Assembly: GCA_944389565.1 (NCBI GenBank) | Contig: CALXMV010000007.1 | Span: 16,965 to 80,964 of the forward strand | Length of the DNA: 64,000 nt | DNA from: an uncultured Kiritimatiellota bacterium | GTDB lineage: Bacteria > Verrucomicrobiota > Kiritimatiellia > RFP12 > DVOR01 | Direction of reading: 5' to 3' | Shown: positions 16,713-26,300 of the stretch, in pieces | Position numbering within the stretch: the stretch's first letter is position 1 | Layout of the letters: each line of letters starts with the position of its first letter | Made by a program: the position numbers and the translations under genes | Notes under the pieces: generated by a model | Told to the model about the DNA's origin: nothing | What the model saw: only the letters and a program-made list of their open reading frames with translations | Database searches by the model: none

Positions 16713-17476
16713 GCCATCCGCAACGCCTCTACTGGGACAGCATCGCCAAGACCTACCGGGCCATCACGCGCATCTCGGCGGACGATTTCCATTACGGCCC
16801 CCTGATTGCCGGCGAACACACGCTCCGCCTGCTCCCGCCCTTGCGTCCGGGGATGGACGCGTTGGAGCTCGGGTGCGGCGAGGGGCAGAACTCCGTTTGG
16901 CTTGCGCGCCAAGGCCTTCGTTGCGTGGCCATCGACATCTCCGAGGCGCAACTCGCCTATGCCCGGGCGGACGCCGCGGCCGCCGGGGCGGACATCGCCT
17001 TTTCGCGATGTGCCATCGAGGACTTCGACGCGCCTGCGGAATCTTTCGATCTCATCACCTCCTCCCATGCCTTTGAGTTCGTGGCCGATCCTTTTCGGCA
17101 AGTCCGTCGCGTCGCGGGATGGCTCCGCCCGGGCGGCCACTTCGTGCTCTCCACCGTCCACCCTGTCTACAACGGCGAATGGGTGAGCGCGGATGAGGAG
17201 GATGGCTCCGAGACGTGGGGACGCTTTTTGGTCGATTATTTCCGTCCCGTCGACGACGTGCGCGAGCAACCCGACGGCGAGGGCCCCGCCATCGTCAGCC
17301 GTGCCTACCCCGTGAGTGCGTGGTTCAACGCCTTCCGCGACGCCGGGCTCACCGTCACGCGTCTGGAGGAGCCTCCTGCCAGCGCCACCCCCGCCTACGC
17401 CTCCGACGATTGGCTGGAGGCCTTCGACGAATGCGCCGCCATCCCCACCACGCTCATCCTTGTGGGGCGCAGATGA
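16709..17476 (+). CDS. class I SAM-dependent methyltransferase
   Basis: This 255-residue enzyme has the SAM-binding motif I as ALELGCGEGQNS (about residues 51-62), the acidic end of strand 2 as VAIDIS, and LRPGGHFVLSTVHP at motif III. It belongs to the broad methyltransferase-11/25 group; the acceptor cannot be told from sequence. It overlaps both the NUDIX gene and the NamZ-like gene by four bases, so the three are co-translated. Confidence 0.8.
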   Translation: MSHPQRLYWDSIAKTYRAITRISADDFHYGPLIAGEHTLRLLPPLRPGMDALELGCGEGQNSVWLARQGLRCVAIDISEAQLAYARADAAAAGADIAFSRCAIEDFDAPAESFDLITSSHAFEFVADPFRQVRRVAGWLRPGGHFVLSTVHPVYNGEWVSADEEDGSETWGRFLVDYFRPVDDVREQPDGEGPAIVSRAYPVSAWFNAFRDAGLTVTRLEEPPASATPAYASDDWLEAFDECAAIPTTLILVGRR

Positions 17477-18468
17477 CGCTTGCCGGGACGCCTGGCATCG
17501 AGGCATGGTTGCGTGATGCGGATCCCGCCCTGCGCGTGGGGCTCCTGTCGCATCAGGCGGCGCTTCTGACCACCGGGGAAACCTCCGCCCAAGCGGTGCG
17601 GCGCGTCTTCGGAAAGAATCTGCGTGCGCTTTTCGCGCCGGAGCATGGTTATTTCGGCGCGTTGGCCGCCGGCGAACCCTCCCCCACCCTGCCGCATCCC
17701 ATCTGGAAAATTCCCGTGCACTCCCTCTATGGCCCACGCCGCAAACCGGATGCCTCGGATCTGGCGGGCTTGGATCTGCTCATCGTCGATCTGCGCGATA
17801 TCGGCGTGCGGTGCTACACCTATCTCGCCACCCTCAAGCTCACGTTGGAAGCCTGCGCGGAGCGTGGCCTCCCCTGCCTCGTCTGTGAGCGCCCAATCCC
17901 CTGCCATGGGCTTGAGGACGGTCCCATCGCGGAACCCGCGCACTTCTCCTTCGTCGCGCCCTGCGCGCTCCCGCTTGTCCATGGCCGCACGCAGGTCGAG
18001 CTCGCCCGATGGCTTGGCCCTCCGCATTTGGAGGCACCGATGACCCCCGGGGCCGACGCAGCGTTCATCCCACCTTCACCCACCATCCGCGACTGGGAGG
18101 CCGCGCGGCTCTATCCCGCCACCGTCTTCGCCGAGGCGTTGCCGCAGCTCGACGTCGGCCGCGACGGCCCATGGGCATGGCGCACGCTCCAAGCCCCGTG
18201 GATCGACGGCCCCGCGTTGGCCGATGCCCTCAACGCCAAGCATCTGCCAGGGATCCGCTTCTTTGACTTCACCCAAGCCGACGATCGCGGTGGCATCCGC
18301 CTCCATCTCACCGACCCGGCAGTTTTTCGCCCTTGGGCCACCGCGCTTGCCATCCTCCGTGCGCTTCAGGCCGCCTACGGCCCGGAGCGCCTTTTCGAGC
18401 ACCCAAGCGCACGCCCGGCGTGGTTCACCAAGTTGCTTGGCACCGACGCGTGGACGTGCTGGCTATGA
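17473..18468 (+). CDS. NamZ-like exo-beta-N-acetylmuramidase (DUF1343 family)
   Basis: This 331-residue protein matches the DUF1343 family, whose characterised member NamZ removes terminal MurNAc from peptidoglycan fragments. Family landmarks are RVGLLSHQAAL near residue 21, LFAPEHGYFG near 55, and YTYLATLKLTLEACAERG followed by CERPIP near 115-140. It is shorter than typical secreted NamZ proteins and shows no signal peptide, so it may act on imported wall fragments in the cytoplasm. The ATG at 17473 overlaps the methyltransferase stop (ATGA). It ends at a strong terminator. Confidence 0.8.
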   Translation: MTLAGTPGIEAWLRDADPALRVGLLSHQAALLTTGETSAQAVRRVFGKNLRALFAPEHGYFGALAAGEPSPTLPHPIWKIPVHSLYGPRRKPDASDLAGLDLLIVDLRDIGVRCYTYLATLKLTLEACAERGLPCLVCERPIPCHGLEDGPIAEPAHFSFVAPCALPLVHGRTQVELARWLGPPHLEAPMTPGADAAFIPPSPTIRDWEAARLYPATVFAEALPQLDVGRDGPWAWRTLQAPWIDGPALADALNAKHLPGIRFFDFTQADDRGGIRLHLTDPAVFRPWATALAILRALQAAYGPERLFEHPSARPAWFTKLLGTDAWTCWL

Positions 18469-18502
18469 AAAAAAGGGGAAGGCCGTGGGCCTTCCCTTTT
18501 TT
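18468..18502. terminator. bidirectional intrinsic terminator
   Basis: GGGAAGGCC (18476-18484) pairs with GGCCTTCCC (18488-18496) around a GTG loop, with a run of A on the left and six T on the right. It serves the plus-strand NamZ run and the converging HU gene. Confidence 0.9.
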
Positions 18503-18519
18503 CACGCCATGGGTACCGC

Positions 18520-18840
18520 TCAGCCGAGAACCTGATCCTTGAGATACTTGGAGACGGCGAACTTGAGCGCGGGACCGGCAGGAATGGTGATCGCCTCTTT
18601 GGTCCGGGGGTTGTGGCCGACGCGCTCCTTGCGCTGGACAACGGAGAACTTGCCGATGTTGTGAAGGGTGAAGACACCGGTCTTGGCCTGTTGGGCGACC
18701 ACATCGACAAGCGCGGCGTACACGGCCTCGACATCGGTCTTGGTGAAACCGGTGGCGGTGGAGATGGCCTCGATCATCTCGCCCTTGGTCATGGGCTTCT
18801 GGGCGACGGCCTTCTTGGACGCTTTGGTAGCTTTGGGCAT
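18520..18840 (-). CDS. HU-family DNA-binding protein
   Basis: This 106-residue histone-like protein has a Lys/Ala-rich N-terminal tail (about 15 residues) before the HU core, which starts at MTKGEMIEAIS. The DNA-embracing arm carries GKFSVVQRKERVGHNPRTKE with the intercalating NP pair. It should bend and compact DNA. The ATG at 18840 follows GGAAGG. A near-palindrome lies in the leader at 18867-18889 and a CATAAT box at 18898-18903. It converges on the NamZ run at a shared terminator. Confidence 0.93.
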   Translation of the reverse strand: MPKATKASKKAVAQKPMTKGEMIEAISTATGFTKTDVEAVYAALVDVVAQQAKTGVFTLHNIGKFSVVQRKERVGHNPRTKEAITIPAGPALKFAVSKYLKDQVLG

Positions 18841-18866
18841 GAGGAGTTTTCCTTCCTGTTTGACGT

Positions 18867-18903
18867 TTCGGACGGGAAATCCGTTCGAATGGTTCCTATT
18901 ATG
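18867..18903 (-). promoter_or_regulatory. HU promoter region with inverted repeat
   Basis: The minus-strand CATAAT at 18898-18903 is a likely -10. Just downstream, arms 18867-18875 and 18881-18889 match in eight of nine positions around a 5-base spacer. This could be a leader hairpin or an operator for self-regulation. Confidence 0.35.
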
Positions 18904-18952
18904 AGGATTTGGCGTGGCGAAAGCAAGCGTAAAAACAGCGCAAATGGCCAAA

Positions 18953-20143
18953 TTACGGGGTTTTGTCGCAATTTTCGGGCAAAAACCCGGCGATTACGTC
19001 CTCCCATTGCTGCCAAATGCGCGGCGCGGCATAGGTTTGGCGGGTGGAGCGCGCGGCGACCGTCCCCAGATGCGCCCGGAGGGCGGGGTCATCGACCAAG
19101 CGTTGCAATTGCTCGGCGAAGGCCTCCGCGCCGGGACGCGCGAGAAGGCCGTTGGCCTCATGGGCGAGAAGCCCATTGACACCCGGCGCATCGGCGAACC
19201 CCACGCATGGGAGCCCGCACCACATCGCCTCGGCAAGCGCCAGGCCAAAGCCTTCGACACTCGACGGATAGGCGCAGATCCCGGCGCGCAGAAGCACCGG
19301 CCGAGGCGTGCGGACGATACCGAAGAAGCGCACGCGGCCGGCGATCCCGAGTGCCTCGACATGGGCACGCAGACGGCGCTCCCAAGCCGGCGTGCCTGTG
19401 CCATACAGATCCAACGTCCACGCTTCGGCGTTTCGCAGACGCGCGAAGGCGTCAAGCAACGTCAGATGGTTCTTGTCCTTGGAGAAATAGGCCACGTAGA
19501 CGATGGTTTTCTCGCGCGAGGCGGGGTCGGGCAACGGTTCGTCGGCGGGCCAATCGACGGCGTTCCCGATGGCGACGACGGGCGCGGGGGTGTATGGCGC
19601 CAAGAGATCGCGGAAGGCCGGCAAGAGCACTTGGCAGGCCGCGGCCTTCGGAAGCGCGGCCTTCAGGCGTTCGACGCGTCGATATTTGTTATGTCGGAAG
19701 CAGACCGGCGGGTAGACATGAAAGAGTTGGATGAACGGCACGGGGAGGGGACCCGCGTAGGTGAGCTCCACGCATTCGTTGGTGCCCGAGGAGAGAATAA
19801 GGTCGGGGCGGATCTCCGCGATCGCCCGCTGCAACCGCAGGGAGGTGCGACGCATGAGATCCAATGCCGGCAGACCGCGCAGGATCGCCTCGCCGAGACG
19901 CCCACGCAAGAGCAGCTTGTTCAGGAAGCCAAGGCAGGTGCCGCGGACACGTTCGGAAGGCACACGATGGCACGTCACGGCAGGCGCGAAGGTGACGGAG
20001 AGCGGGTCGCCCAAGCGTTGCTGGGTCAGCACATGGACGGTATGCCCGCGCGCGACGAGCGCATTGGCCAATGCCGCCGTGGCGCGATCGGCGCCACGGC
20101 CGGAGCGCAGGTAGTCCTTGTAAATCAGCAGGGTCGCGGGCAT
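18953..20143 (-). CDS. GT4-type glycosyltransferase
   Basis: This 396-residue GT-B fold enzyme has an N-terminal acceptor domain starting LLIYKDYLRSGRGADRA. Its C-terminal nucleotide-sugar domain has VAYFSKDKNHLTLLDAF and the family EX7E site as YPSSVEGFGLALAEAMWCGLP near residues 300-320. It would transfer a sugar to an LPS or envelope glycan; the donor is not predictable. The start at 20143 lies two bases from the upstream lipoprotein stop, so the two are likely one unit. An upstream in-frame start would run deep into that gene. Confidence 0.85.
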   Translation of the reverse strand: MPATLLIYKDYLRSGRGADRATAALANALVARGHTVHVLTQQRLGDPLSVTFAPAVTCHRVPSERVRGTCLGFLNKLLLRGRLGEAILRGLPALDLMRRTSLRLQRAIAEIRPDLILSSGTNECVELTYAGPLPVPFIQLFHVYPPVCFRHNKYRRVERLKAALPKAAACQVLLPAFRDLLAPYTPAPVVAIGNAVDWPADEPLPDPASREKTIVYVAYFSKDKNHLTLLDAFARLRNAEAWTLDLYGTGTPAWERRLRAHVEALGIAGRVRFFGIVRTPRPVLLRAGICAYPSSVEGFGLALAEAMWCGLPCVGFADAPGVNGLLAHEANGLLARPGAEAFAEQLQRLVDDPALRAHLGTVAARSTRQTYAAPRIWQQWEDVIAGFLPENCDKTP

Positions 20144-20145
20144 GA

Positions 20146-20754
20146 TCACTCGGCAGGTGCCTGCCCTTCGGCGGCGGAGGTGGAGAGCCCCTCGCGGAGC
20201 AACAGGTTCGCGGCCGTCGCGCATTCGGAAAGTTGCTCGGCCAAACGCCCCGTGTCCTTCCCGAAAGCCACCAACGTCCGCGTCCATTCCAATCGTTGGG
20301 TGATGTTGGAGATGGCGGAATCGTCGCGCAGGCTGGCAGTATAATCACTCAGGTCCGTGCGTGCGGACTCGATCGCCCGGATGGCTTCCTGGTAGCGCGC
20401 GGTGATGGCCGCCTGCGTCCTTCCGGTCGCGTCCGCGGCCAGCCGCTTCCCGGAGGCAAGACGCTGGGCATCACCGTAAATCGTCCCATAAAGGGTGTTG
20501 ATGCGCTGGGCGAGCTCACGGAACCGCGCCACGGCCTCTGGCGCGTTGCCATCCGGCACGGAACAGGCGATCGGCGTGGTCGGCGCGGCGGCCGCGGCCA
20601 CCCACCGCTGCAACGCCGTCTGTGCCTCGGCGGCCACGGGGTTCGCCGTCTGCGCCTCGGCGGCGGGCTCATGCGCGGACAAAGAGGCGCACCCCACGCA
20701 CATGAGGGCGGAGAGCGTGGCACCGAACACGGCGAGTTTCCTGGCATGGGTCAT
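20146..20754 (-). CDS. putative lipoprotein of unknown function
   Basis: This 202-residue protein has a hydrophobic N-terminus ending in LMCVGCAS, which can serve as a lipoprotein signal with Cys22. A Pro/Ala-rich linker and a helical domain with no recognised motif follow. The ATG at 20754 is preceded by AGGAGG and, further up, a TATCAT box. An earlier in-frame start would add a stretch without a ribosome site. It precedes a glycosyltransferase by two bases; a shared role in the envelope is plausible but unproven. Confidence 0.65.
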   Translation of the reverse strand: MTHARKLAVFGATLSALMCVGCASLSAHEPAAEAQTANPVAAEAQTALQRWVAAAAAPTTPIACSVPDGNAPEAVARFRELAQRINTLYGTIYGDAQRLASGKRLAADATGRTQAAITARYQEAIRAIESARTDLSDYTASLRDDSAISNITQRLEWTRTLVAFGKDTGRLAEQLSECATAANLLLREGLSTSAAEGQAPAE

Positions 20755-20857
20755 GGCGGTTCCTCCTAAAGTCAAAGCCATGATAGCGCAAAACGGCACC
20801 GTGCGCAAGCCGCCTTTCCACAAAAAACGCACCGCCTACGGCGGGACGCAGGGCGGA

Positions 20858-21856
20858 TCACGCGCGCTTGACGGCCGTCGCGAGGAAATGCGGCATGGGC
20901 GGCGGCACGGGTGCGCAAACGAAATCGCCCAAGCCGGCCTCGGCCATCCATCCCCGAAGTTCCGTGTCGGAGAAGACCCAGCCGTGCTCGGCGGTAAGCG
21001 CCATGTTGATCGCGAAGAGCGCGGAGAAGGGCGGGGTCGTCCGATCGGGGCCCGTCATCAGATCGAGCACGTAGACCTTGCCGCCCGGTTTGAGCGCGGC
21101 GGCCGCACGTCGCAGGATGGAGAGGATCATCTCGGGGGATTCCTGGTGCAGGCATCCGAAAAGCGTCACGGCATCGTAAGTCGCCTCGGGCCAGGTGTCG
21201 ATATGGTAGTCCCCGGCATGGCAGGTGACGCGGTCGGCGCATGGCGCGACGATTTCGCGGGCGACCTCGGCGATGGCCGGCAGGTCGTAAGTGTCGCAGG
21301 TCAGGGCCGGGTCCTGCTTGGCCATGAGCAACGCGTAGGTGCCAGGGCCTCCCGCGAGGTCGAGCACACGTGCGCCCTTCGGCAAGCCGAGCATCGGCAC
21401 GATGGCCTGCCCGATGCCCATCGCCCGGCCATGCATGGCCAAGGCGAAACGTCGTGTCCGCGCCGCGTCCGCGCCCAAATGCAGGCTAGGCGCCTCGACC
21501 GGGCGGCCCGTGCGCGCCAACTCCGCCAAACGCCCCCACGCGGGATAAACGTCGCGGTTGTAGGCGATGGCCTGTGAGAGATCGTGCGGTGCGCCACGCA
21601 CAAGCGTCGTCGCCGCGGCGTCGGTCAGCGCGTAACGGTCCTCCGATTTGCGCAACAGCCCCACCGCGACCGCGCCGTCAAGCAAAAGCCGAAGCCCGCG
21701 CGAGTCCAGGCCAAGGCGTTCGGCTAAGGCTGTGGCCGTCGGGACGAGGGCCTCTCGGATGGCCGTGAAGAGATCCAGCTCCAACGCCGCGAAGAGCACG
21801 GAGGAACCATAGAAGGCGCTGGCCAATGAGACGATCTGCGGGATTTGCAGTTCCAT
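20858..21856 (-). CDS. SAM-dependent O-methyltransferase with winged-helix dimerisation domain
   Basis: This 332-residue protein has an N-terminal dimerisation/winged-helix region (residues 1-100, with LFTAIREALVPTATALAERLGLD broken here as a helix-turn-helix pattern). The C-terminal methyltransferase fold has motif I VLDLAGGPGTYALL near 168. LFGCLHQESPE near 235 and GGKVYVLDLM near 262 complete the fold. It matches the plant-type/hydroxyneurosporene O-methyltransferase group, where small aromatic or isoprenoid molecules are substrates. AAAGGA precedes the ATG at 21856. No biosynthetic partners are nearby. Confidence 0.78.
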   Translation of the reverse strand: MELQIPQIVSLASAFYGSSVLFAALELDLFTAIREALVPTATALAERLGLDSRGLRLLLDGAVAVGLLRKSEDRYALTDAAATTLVRGAPHDLSQAIAYNRDVYPAWGRLAELARTGRPVEAPSLHLGADAARTRRFALAMHGRAMGIGQAIVPMLGLPKGARVLDLAGGPGTYALLMAKQDPALTCDTYDLPAIAEVAREIVAPCADRVTCHAGDYHIDTWPEATYDAVTLFGCLHQESPEMILSILRRAAAALKPGGKVYVLDLMTGPDRTTPPFSALFAINMALTAEHGWVFSDTELRGWMAEAGLGDFVCAPVPPPMPHFLATAVKRA

Positions 21857-21949
21857 TTCGACATCCTTTCCAAGCATGGGCTCGCGGCAGAATCCCTCAA
21901 AGGGGCGGGAGGCCTTAGGGTTCTGTGTGTGGGGGGGAGGGAGGGAGCG

Positions 21950-23290
21950 TCAGCGCGCGGAGAGCGCACGCACGAGCGTTTGGAAGGCGTCTCCCCGGGC
22001 CGCCATCCCATCGAATTGGTCAAAGGAGGCGCACCCTGGCGCGAGGAGGACCGTCTCTCCGGGTTTGGCGTCCGCGAGCGCCTTCTCGAAAGCCGCCGCG
22101 AGCGTGCCACACCGATGGCAGGGCAGGATGGGCACCCATGCCGCGTAGAGCGGGTTCTGTGCCTCGCCAATCAGATAGACCGCACGGGCGCACTCGGCCA
22201 ACTCCTCCTCCAGAAAGTCAAGATCGTTTTCTTTGAGGCGCCCTCCCGCGATGAGGCGCACGTCATGCCCGATGATTTTCAGGGCAGCCTGTGTGGCGGA
22301 GAGCGACGTGGCCTTGGAATCGTCCACGAAGTCAATGCCGCCGATCCGCGCGACATGCTGCATTCGGTGCGGCAACGGGACGAAGTCGGCGAGGCCTTGG
22401 GCGATCTGTTCGGGGGCGAGCCCGCATTCGGTGAGCATGGCGGCGATGAGCGCGGCGGCCGGCGCGAGCACCGGATTGGCGAAATAGCCGGTCAGCGGGA
22501 TGCGAAGCGCGGGGTCGGCGCGTCGGGAGATCGCGTCGCCGCCGGCGCGCCAGTCGCACCACGGTTGCGGGCCGAAACGCTCCAAAGACACGCCCGGCTG
22601 GATGCCAAGCGGCGAGATCCCCCACGGCAGATAAGCGCGGGCGGAGCCATCGGCACGTTGCGCACGGAAGAGCCGCATCTTCATCGCGGCGTAGGCCTCG
22701 AAGGTGCCATGCCGGTCGAGATGGTCGGCTTGGATGTTGAGCACTGCCGCCAAACGCGGCGCGAAAGTGCGCGTGTGCTCCAATTGGAAGGAAGAGACCT
22801 CGACGACCGCGATCGTCCCCTCCCCCCGGTCCTGGCATTCCAGCACCCGGGCGGCGAGCGGCGTGCCGTAATTCCCCGCCGTGCAGGCCTTCCGCCCAAA
22901 GTGTGTCAGGGTGTCGGCCAGGCATTTGACGACCGAGCTTTTGCCCTTGCTCCCGGTGATGGCCAAGACGTCGCCACGCCAATGTGCCGCCCCCAACTCC
23001 AATTCCGAGATGATCGAGAGTCCCCGGTCACGGGCGGCGACCATCCACGGGTGGTCGGACGCGAAGGAAGGGGAGGCGACGACAAGATCAAACGAGCCAT
23101 CCGGCAGGTGCTCGCGCGGCGCGTGCAGGCAACAAATCCCCTGCGCCCCGAGTTCGGCGGCCCGGCCTGTCGGCCAAGCCTCATCGACGATGGCCGCCTC
23201 GCCACCGGTCTCCTGAATCAGTCGCGCCGCGGCCTCGCCGCTTCGTCCGGCGCCGAGGATGAGCGCATTGCGGTTCTCGTAACGTGGCAT
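21950..23290 (-). CDS. murD: UDP-N-acetylmuramoyl-L-alanine--D-glutamate ligase
   Basis: MurD adds D-glutamate to UDP-MurNAc-L-Ala in the cytoplasm during peptidoglycan precursor synthesis. The 446 residues contain an N-terminal Rossmann domain (ALILGAGRSG), a central ATP loop AITGSKGKSSVVK, VEVSSFQLE, NIQADHLDRHG with the metal-binding His, and DDSKATSLSAT in place of the common NDSKATN. The ATP loop GSKGKSS departs from the usual GTNGKST. It is the last gene of the ruvB run and is not next to other mur genes, although murG lies 6 kb upstream. Confidence 0.9.
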   Translation of the reverse strand: MPRYENRNALILGAGRSGEAAARLIQETGGEAAIVDEAWPTGRAAELGAQGICCLHAPREHLPDGSFDLVVASPSFASDHPWMVAARDRGLSIISELELGAAHWRGDVLAITGSKGKSSVVKCLADTLTHFGRKACTAGNYGTPLAARVLECQDRGEGTIAVVEVSSFQLEHTRTFAPRLAAVLNIQADHLDRHGTFEAYAAMKMRLFRAQRADGSARAYLPWGISPLGIQPGVSLERFGPQPWCDWRAGGDAISRRADPALRIPLTGYFANPVLAPAAALIAAMLTECGLAPEQIAQGLADFVPLPHRMQHVARIGGIDFVDDSKATSLSATQAALKIIGHDVRLIAGGRLKENDLDFLEEELAECARAVYLIGEAQNPLYAAWVPILPCHRCGTLAAAFEKALADAKPGETVLLAPGCASFDQFDGMAARGDAFQTLVRALSAR

Positions 23291-23310
23291 GGCCGTCTCC
23301 CCAGATTCGC

Positions 23311-26300
23311 TCAGCGCCTCCCAAGCTCGGCGGAAAGCGCGTCGAACTCGGCTTTGGCGCCCGCATCGAGGCTGTCATACTGCGCACGCGCCTCGGCAAG
23401 CGCGACCCGAGCAAGGTCGGGATTGCCCTCGGCGGCGTGAAGGCGGGCGCGAGTGATGGCGAAACGTGGGTCGATGGGCTGCCCGGGGCGGGACTGTTTG
23501 TCGAGCGCGACGGCCTTGTCGAGCTCGGCGTGCGCCTCGCCGTAGCGTTTGAGGCCAAGCAAGGCGGCGGCCGCGGTCTCATGGGCGACGGGAAGATTCG
23601 GGGCGAGTTCGCAGGCCCGTTGCGCGGCGGCGAGCGCGGCGGCCCACTTGCCCATGCGGCGATGGGTCTCGGCCAAGTCGTTGAAGGCTTCCGGGATGGG
23701 CGGGTCGGCCTCAGGGGCGGTGGCCACGGTGAGATAGGCCAGCGCGCGATCCAGGTCGCCTTCGCCGAGGGCGATGGAGCCCATCACGTAGTTGGAGAGC
23801 GGGTGGGAACGGTCTTGGTAAAGGAAGTCGCGGGCGTGGCGCGCGGCGGAGGCCTTGTCGTTGAGGCGGACGTCCAGCGCGAGGACGGTGTTGCGGAGGG
23901 CTTGGACCTCGGGCTTGAGGGCGAGCGCGCGCAAATAGGCGGCGCGGGCCTTCCGCAGGTTCCCCTCGCGGTTTTTCGCCTCGCCCTCGACGCCGCGTCG
24001 TTCGAAGAGCTGGGCGTCGATGACCTGCACGAAATAGTTGTCCTCGGTGCCGGCGGCGGTGACCAAGCGCTTACGGGTCTGATCGCCAAGCTCGTCGTAT
24101 TCCCGGGCCTGGAGCTGGAGCGTGGCGAGCATGGCGAGCGCCTCAATGTTCTTGGGATAGCGGTCGAGGTAAACCTGCAGGGCGATGCGAGCCTGGACCG
24201 GGTCGCCGGCGGAGGCGAGATAAAGCGCGCGCTCGTAGGCGAAGTCGGTGGGGTCGCCGGTGGACTCCGCCTGCTCGATCAGCTTTTTCGCCTCGGCGAG
24301 GTCGTTCTCCAGAATCGTCATACGGATCAGCTCGCGCAGGTAGGCCAAGGATTGGCGGGTGTCCGTGGAGCGGGCCAAGAGATCCTTGTAGCGGGCGATC
24401 GCCTCATCGCGTTTGCCGGGGGCCATGGCGTAGAGCGCGGCGACGGCTCCCTGCATGGCGGCGGTCTGCTCCTCGCCGAGCATCTCCATCGCCAAATCCA
24501 TGCCGCTGAGCGCGGCTCCGGTCTGGCCGCTCATGGCCCAGCTGCCGGCCAAGGCGCTGATGAGCTGCGGGGAACGGATGTAGCCATAGGTTCGGGCCAA
24601 GGCCCACAGGCGGTAACGCCGGCCGCTGAGCCGTTGGACGAGGTCGCGCATCGCCTGCTCGCACCAGCCGCGCGCCTCAGGGTGGAGCCCGCCGTTGATC
24701 AGCTCGAAGACATTGAAAAGCGCCGAGACGTTGTCGGGGTCATAGGCGTAGACATCCCTGAAGAGCGCGTAGGCTTCCTCTTTGCGGTCGGCGTCGGCCA
24801 GATAGAAGGCGATGTTGTTGGCCACGAACCCGGCCTGACGGCGGACGTAAGCGGCGAAGTTGCGGATGCCAGCGGCGGCATGGTCGGGAATCTCGGCATC
24901 TGCCTCGGGAAGAAGCGCGGAGACGGAGGCCGGAGGTCTGAGCGCGGCGTGCTGGGCCTCACGCGAGAGCGCCCCGCGATAGACCAACCCGTCCGGCAAA
25001 GGGAAACGGTTGCCGGTGTAGAAAAGGTCCGGCAACGACAGGGTGCGGAAGCGATCGACCGCCTGCTCGTCCGCACGGAGCCAATCCTGCACAAACGGGA
25101 TGACGCCGATGTCAAGCGCGAGGTTGAGCGGAGTCTTCAGCGCCGCTGGGAAGAGGTCGGAACCCTCCATCTCCGCGCGCAGACGATCGCGGCCGCGCTC
25201 GGAGTTGTCGTTCAACGACATCACGACGACCGGCGCCCCGGTCTCCGCCACGCGCAACGCGAGATAGGGGTCGCTCGGCCCATCGCCCAACACCCACGCC
25301 CCACCCTCTATGCCTCGCAGCACGGCGTCGACGTAGGCACGCGGCAGGTCCGCGCCGGCGGCATCGGCCCGGAGCGCACGCACCGCGCCCCAACCGCCGA
25401 ACCCGACCGTCGCGATGATTGCCAAGGCGATGGCGCACCACGCGACCTTGCGCCCGAAAGCCCGGGCGAAGGGACGTTCCGTGACCCCCTCCGCGGGGAC
25501 GCGCACGGCGATGAGCAAGACCCCCGCGCCGCCCGTCGCGCCGATGCCGAGCGCCACGAGCGCCACGAGCATCGTCGGGTAAATCTCCCCCCATTCGCGG
25601 GCGAGCGTCTCGGGGGCGACGGCAAGCGGCAGGAAGGTGATGGCGGCGAGCACCGTCATCGTCAGGTAAGTGAGCACGTTTGCGAAGGTGCGGCGGTTGG
25701 CGCCCGTCGCGCCGATCACGAAAGGCGCGAGCGCCCCCGGCACCACGCAGAAGAGCACCATCAGCAACCAGGGGCCCGCGAGCGCGGCACGCACCCCCAA
25801 GATCTGCGGCAACGCAAAGCCGAGCAGGACAGCCTTGAACGAGCCCTCCGCGCCCAACGCATAGCGCAACGCCACGGCGGCGAGGCTCGTCAGCAGGAGC
25901 CCCCCGAGCGCCGGCAGCAACAGGCAGGTGAGGAACGGGCGCGGACGCACCCGATCATGCGCCATGTAGTACGTGATGCCAAGGACCGCCAACAGAATTG
26001 GCGCCAGAAGCACGAGCGCGGGGGCCTCGGGGGCGGTCAGGCCAATGGCGAATGCCGTCACGGCCATCCGCCGATGGCCGCCCGTGCGGGCCGTCCACAC
26101 GATCAGCGTCACATCCGCGAGCGCGAAGAGGAGATCGAAGGTCTGCCATTGGAAGTGCGTCGCGGCACGCAGGAAAATCGGCGAGGCCAAGAGCGCGAGC
26201 GCGGCCAAGGGCACGGCGACCGCCCGCGCCGTGTCACGGTAGGGGGCGGAGCGAGGCTCGTTGCGCACGGCCAATTCGATCAACCCGCGGACGATACCGC

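Noticed and set aside
21905..21950. Possible decayed copy of the R repeat (CCTTAGGG-type motif with G-rich tract)
   Set aside because: Only about nine bases match the core and the arms are absent, too little to call a copy.
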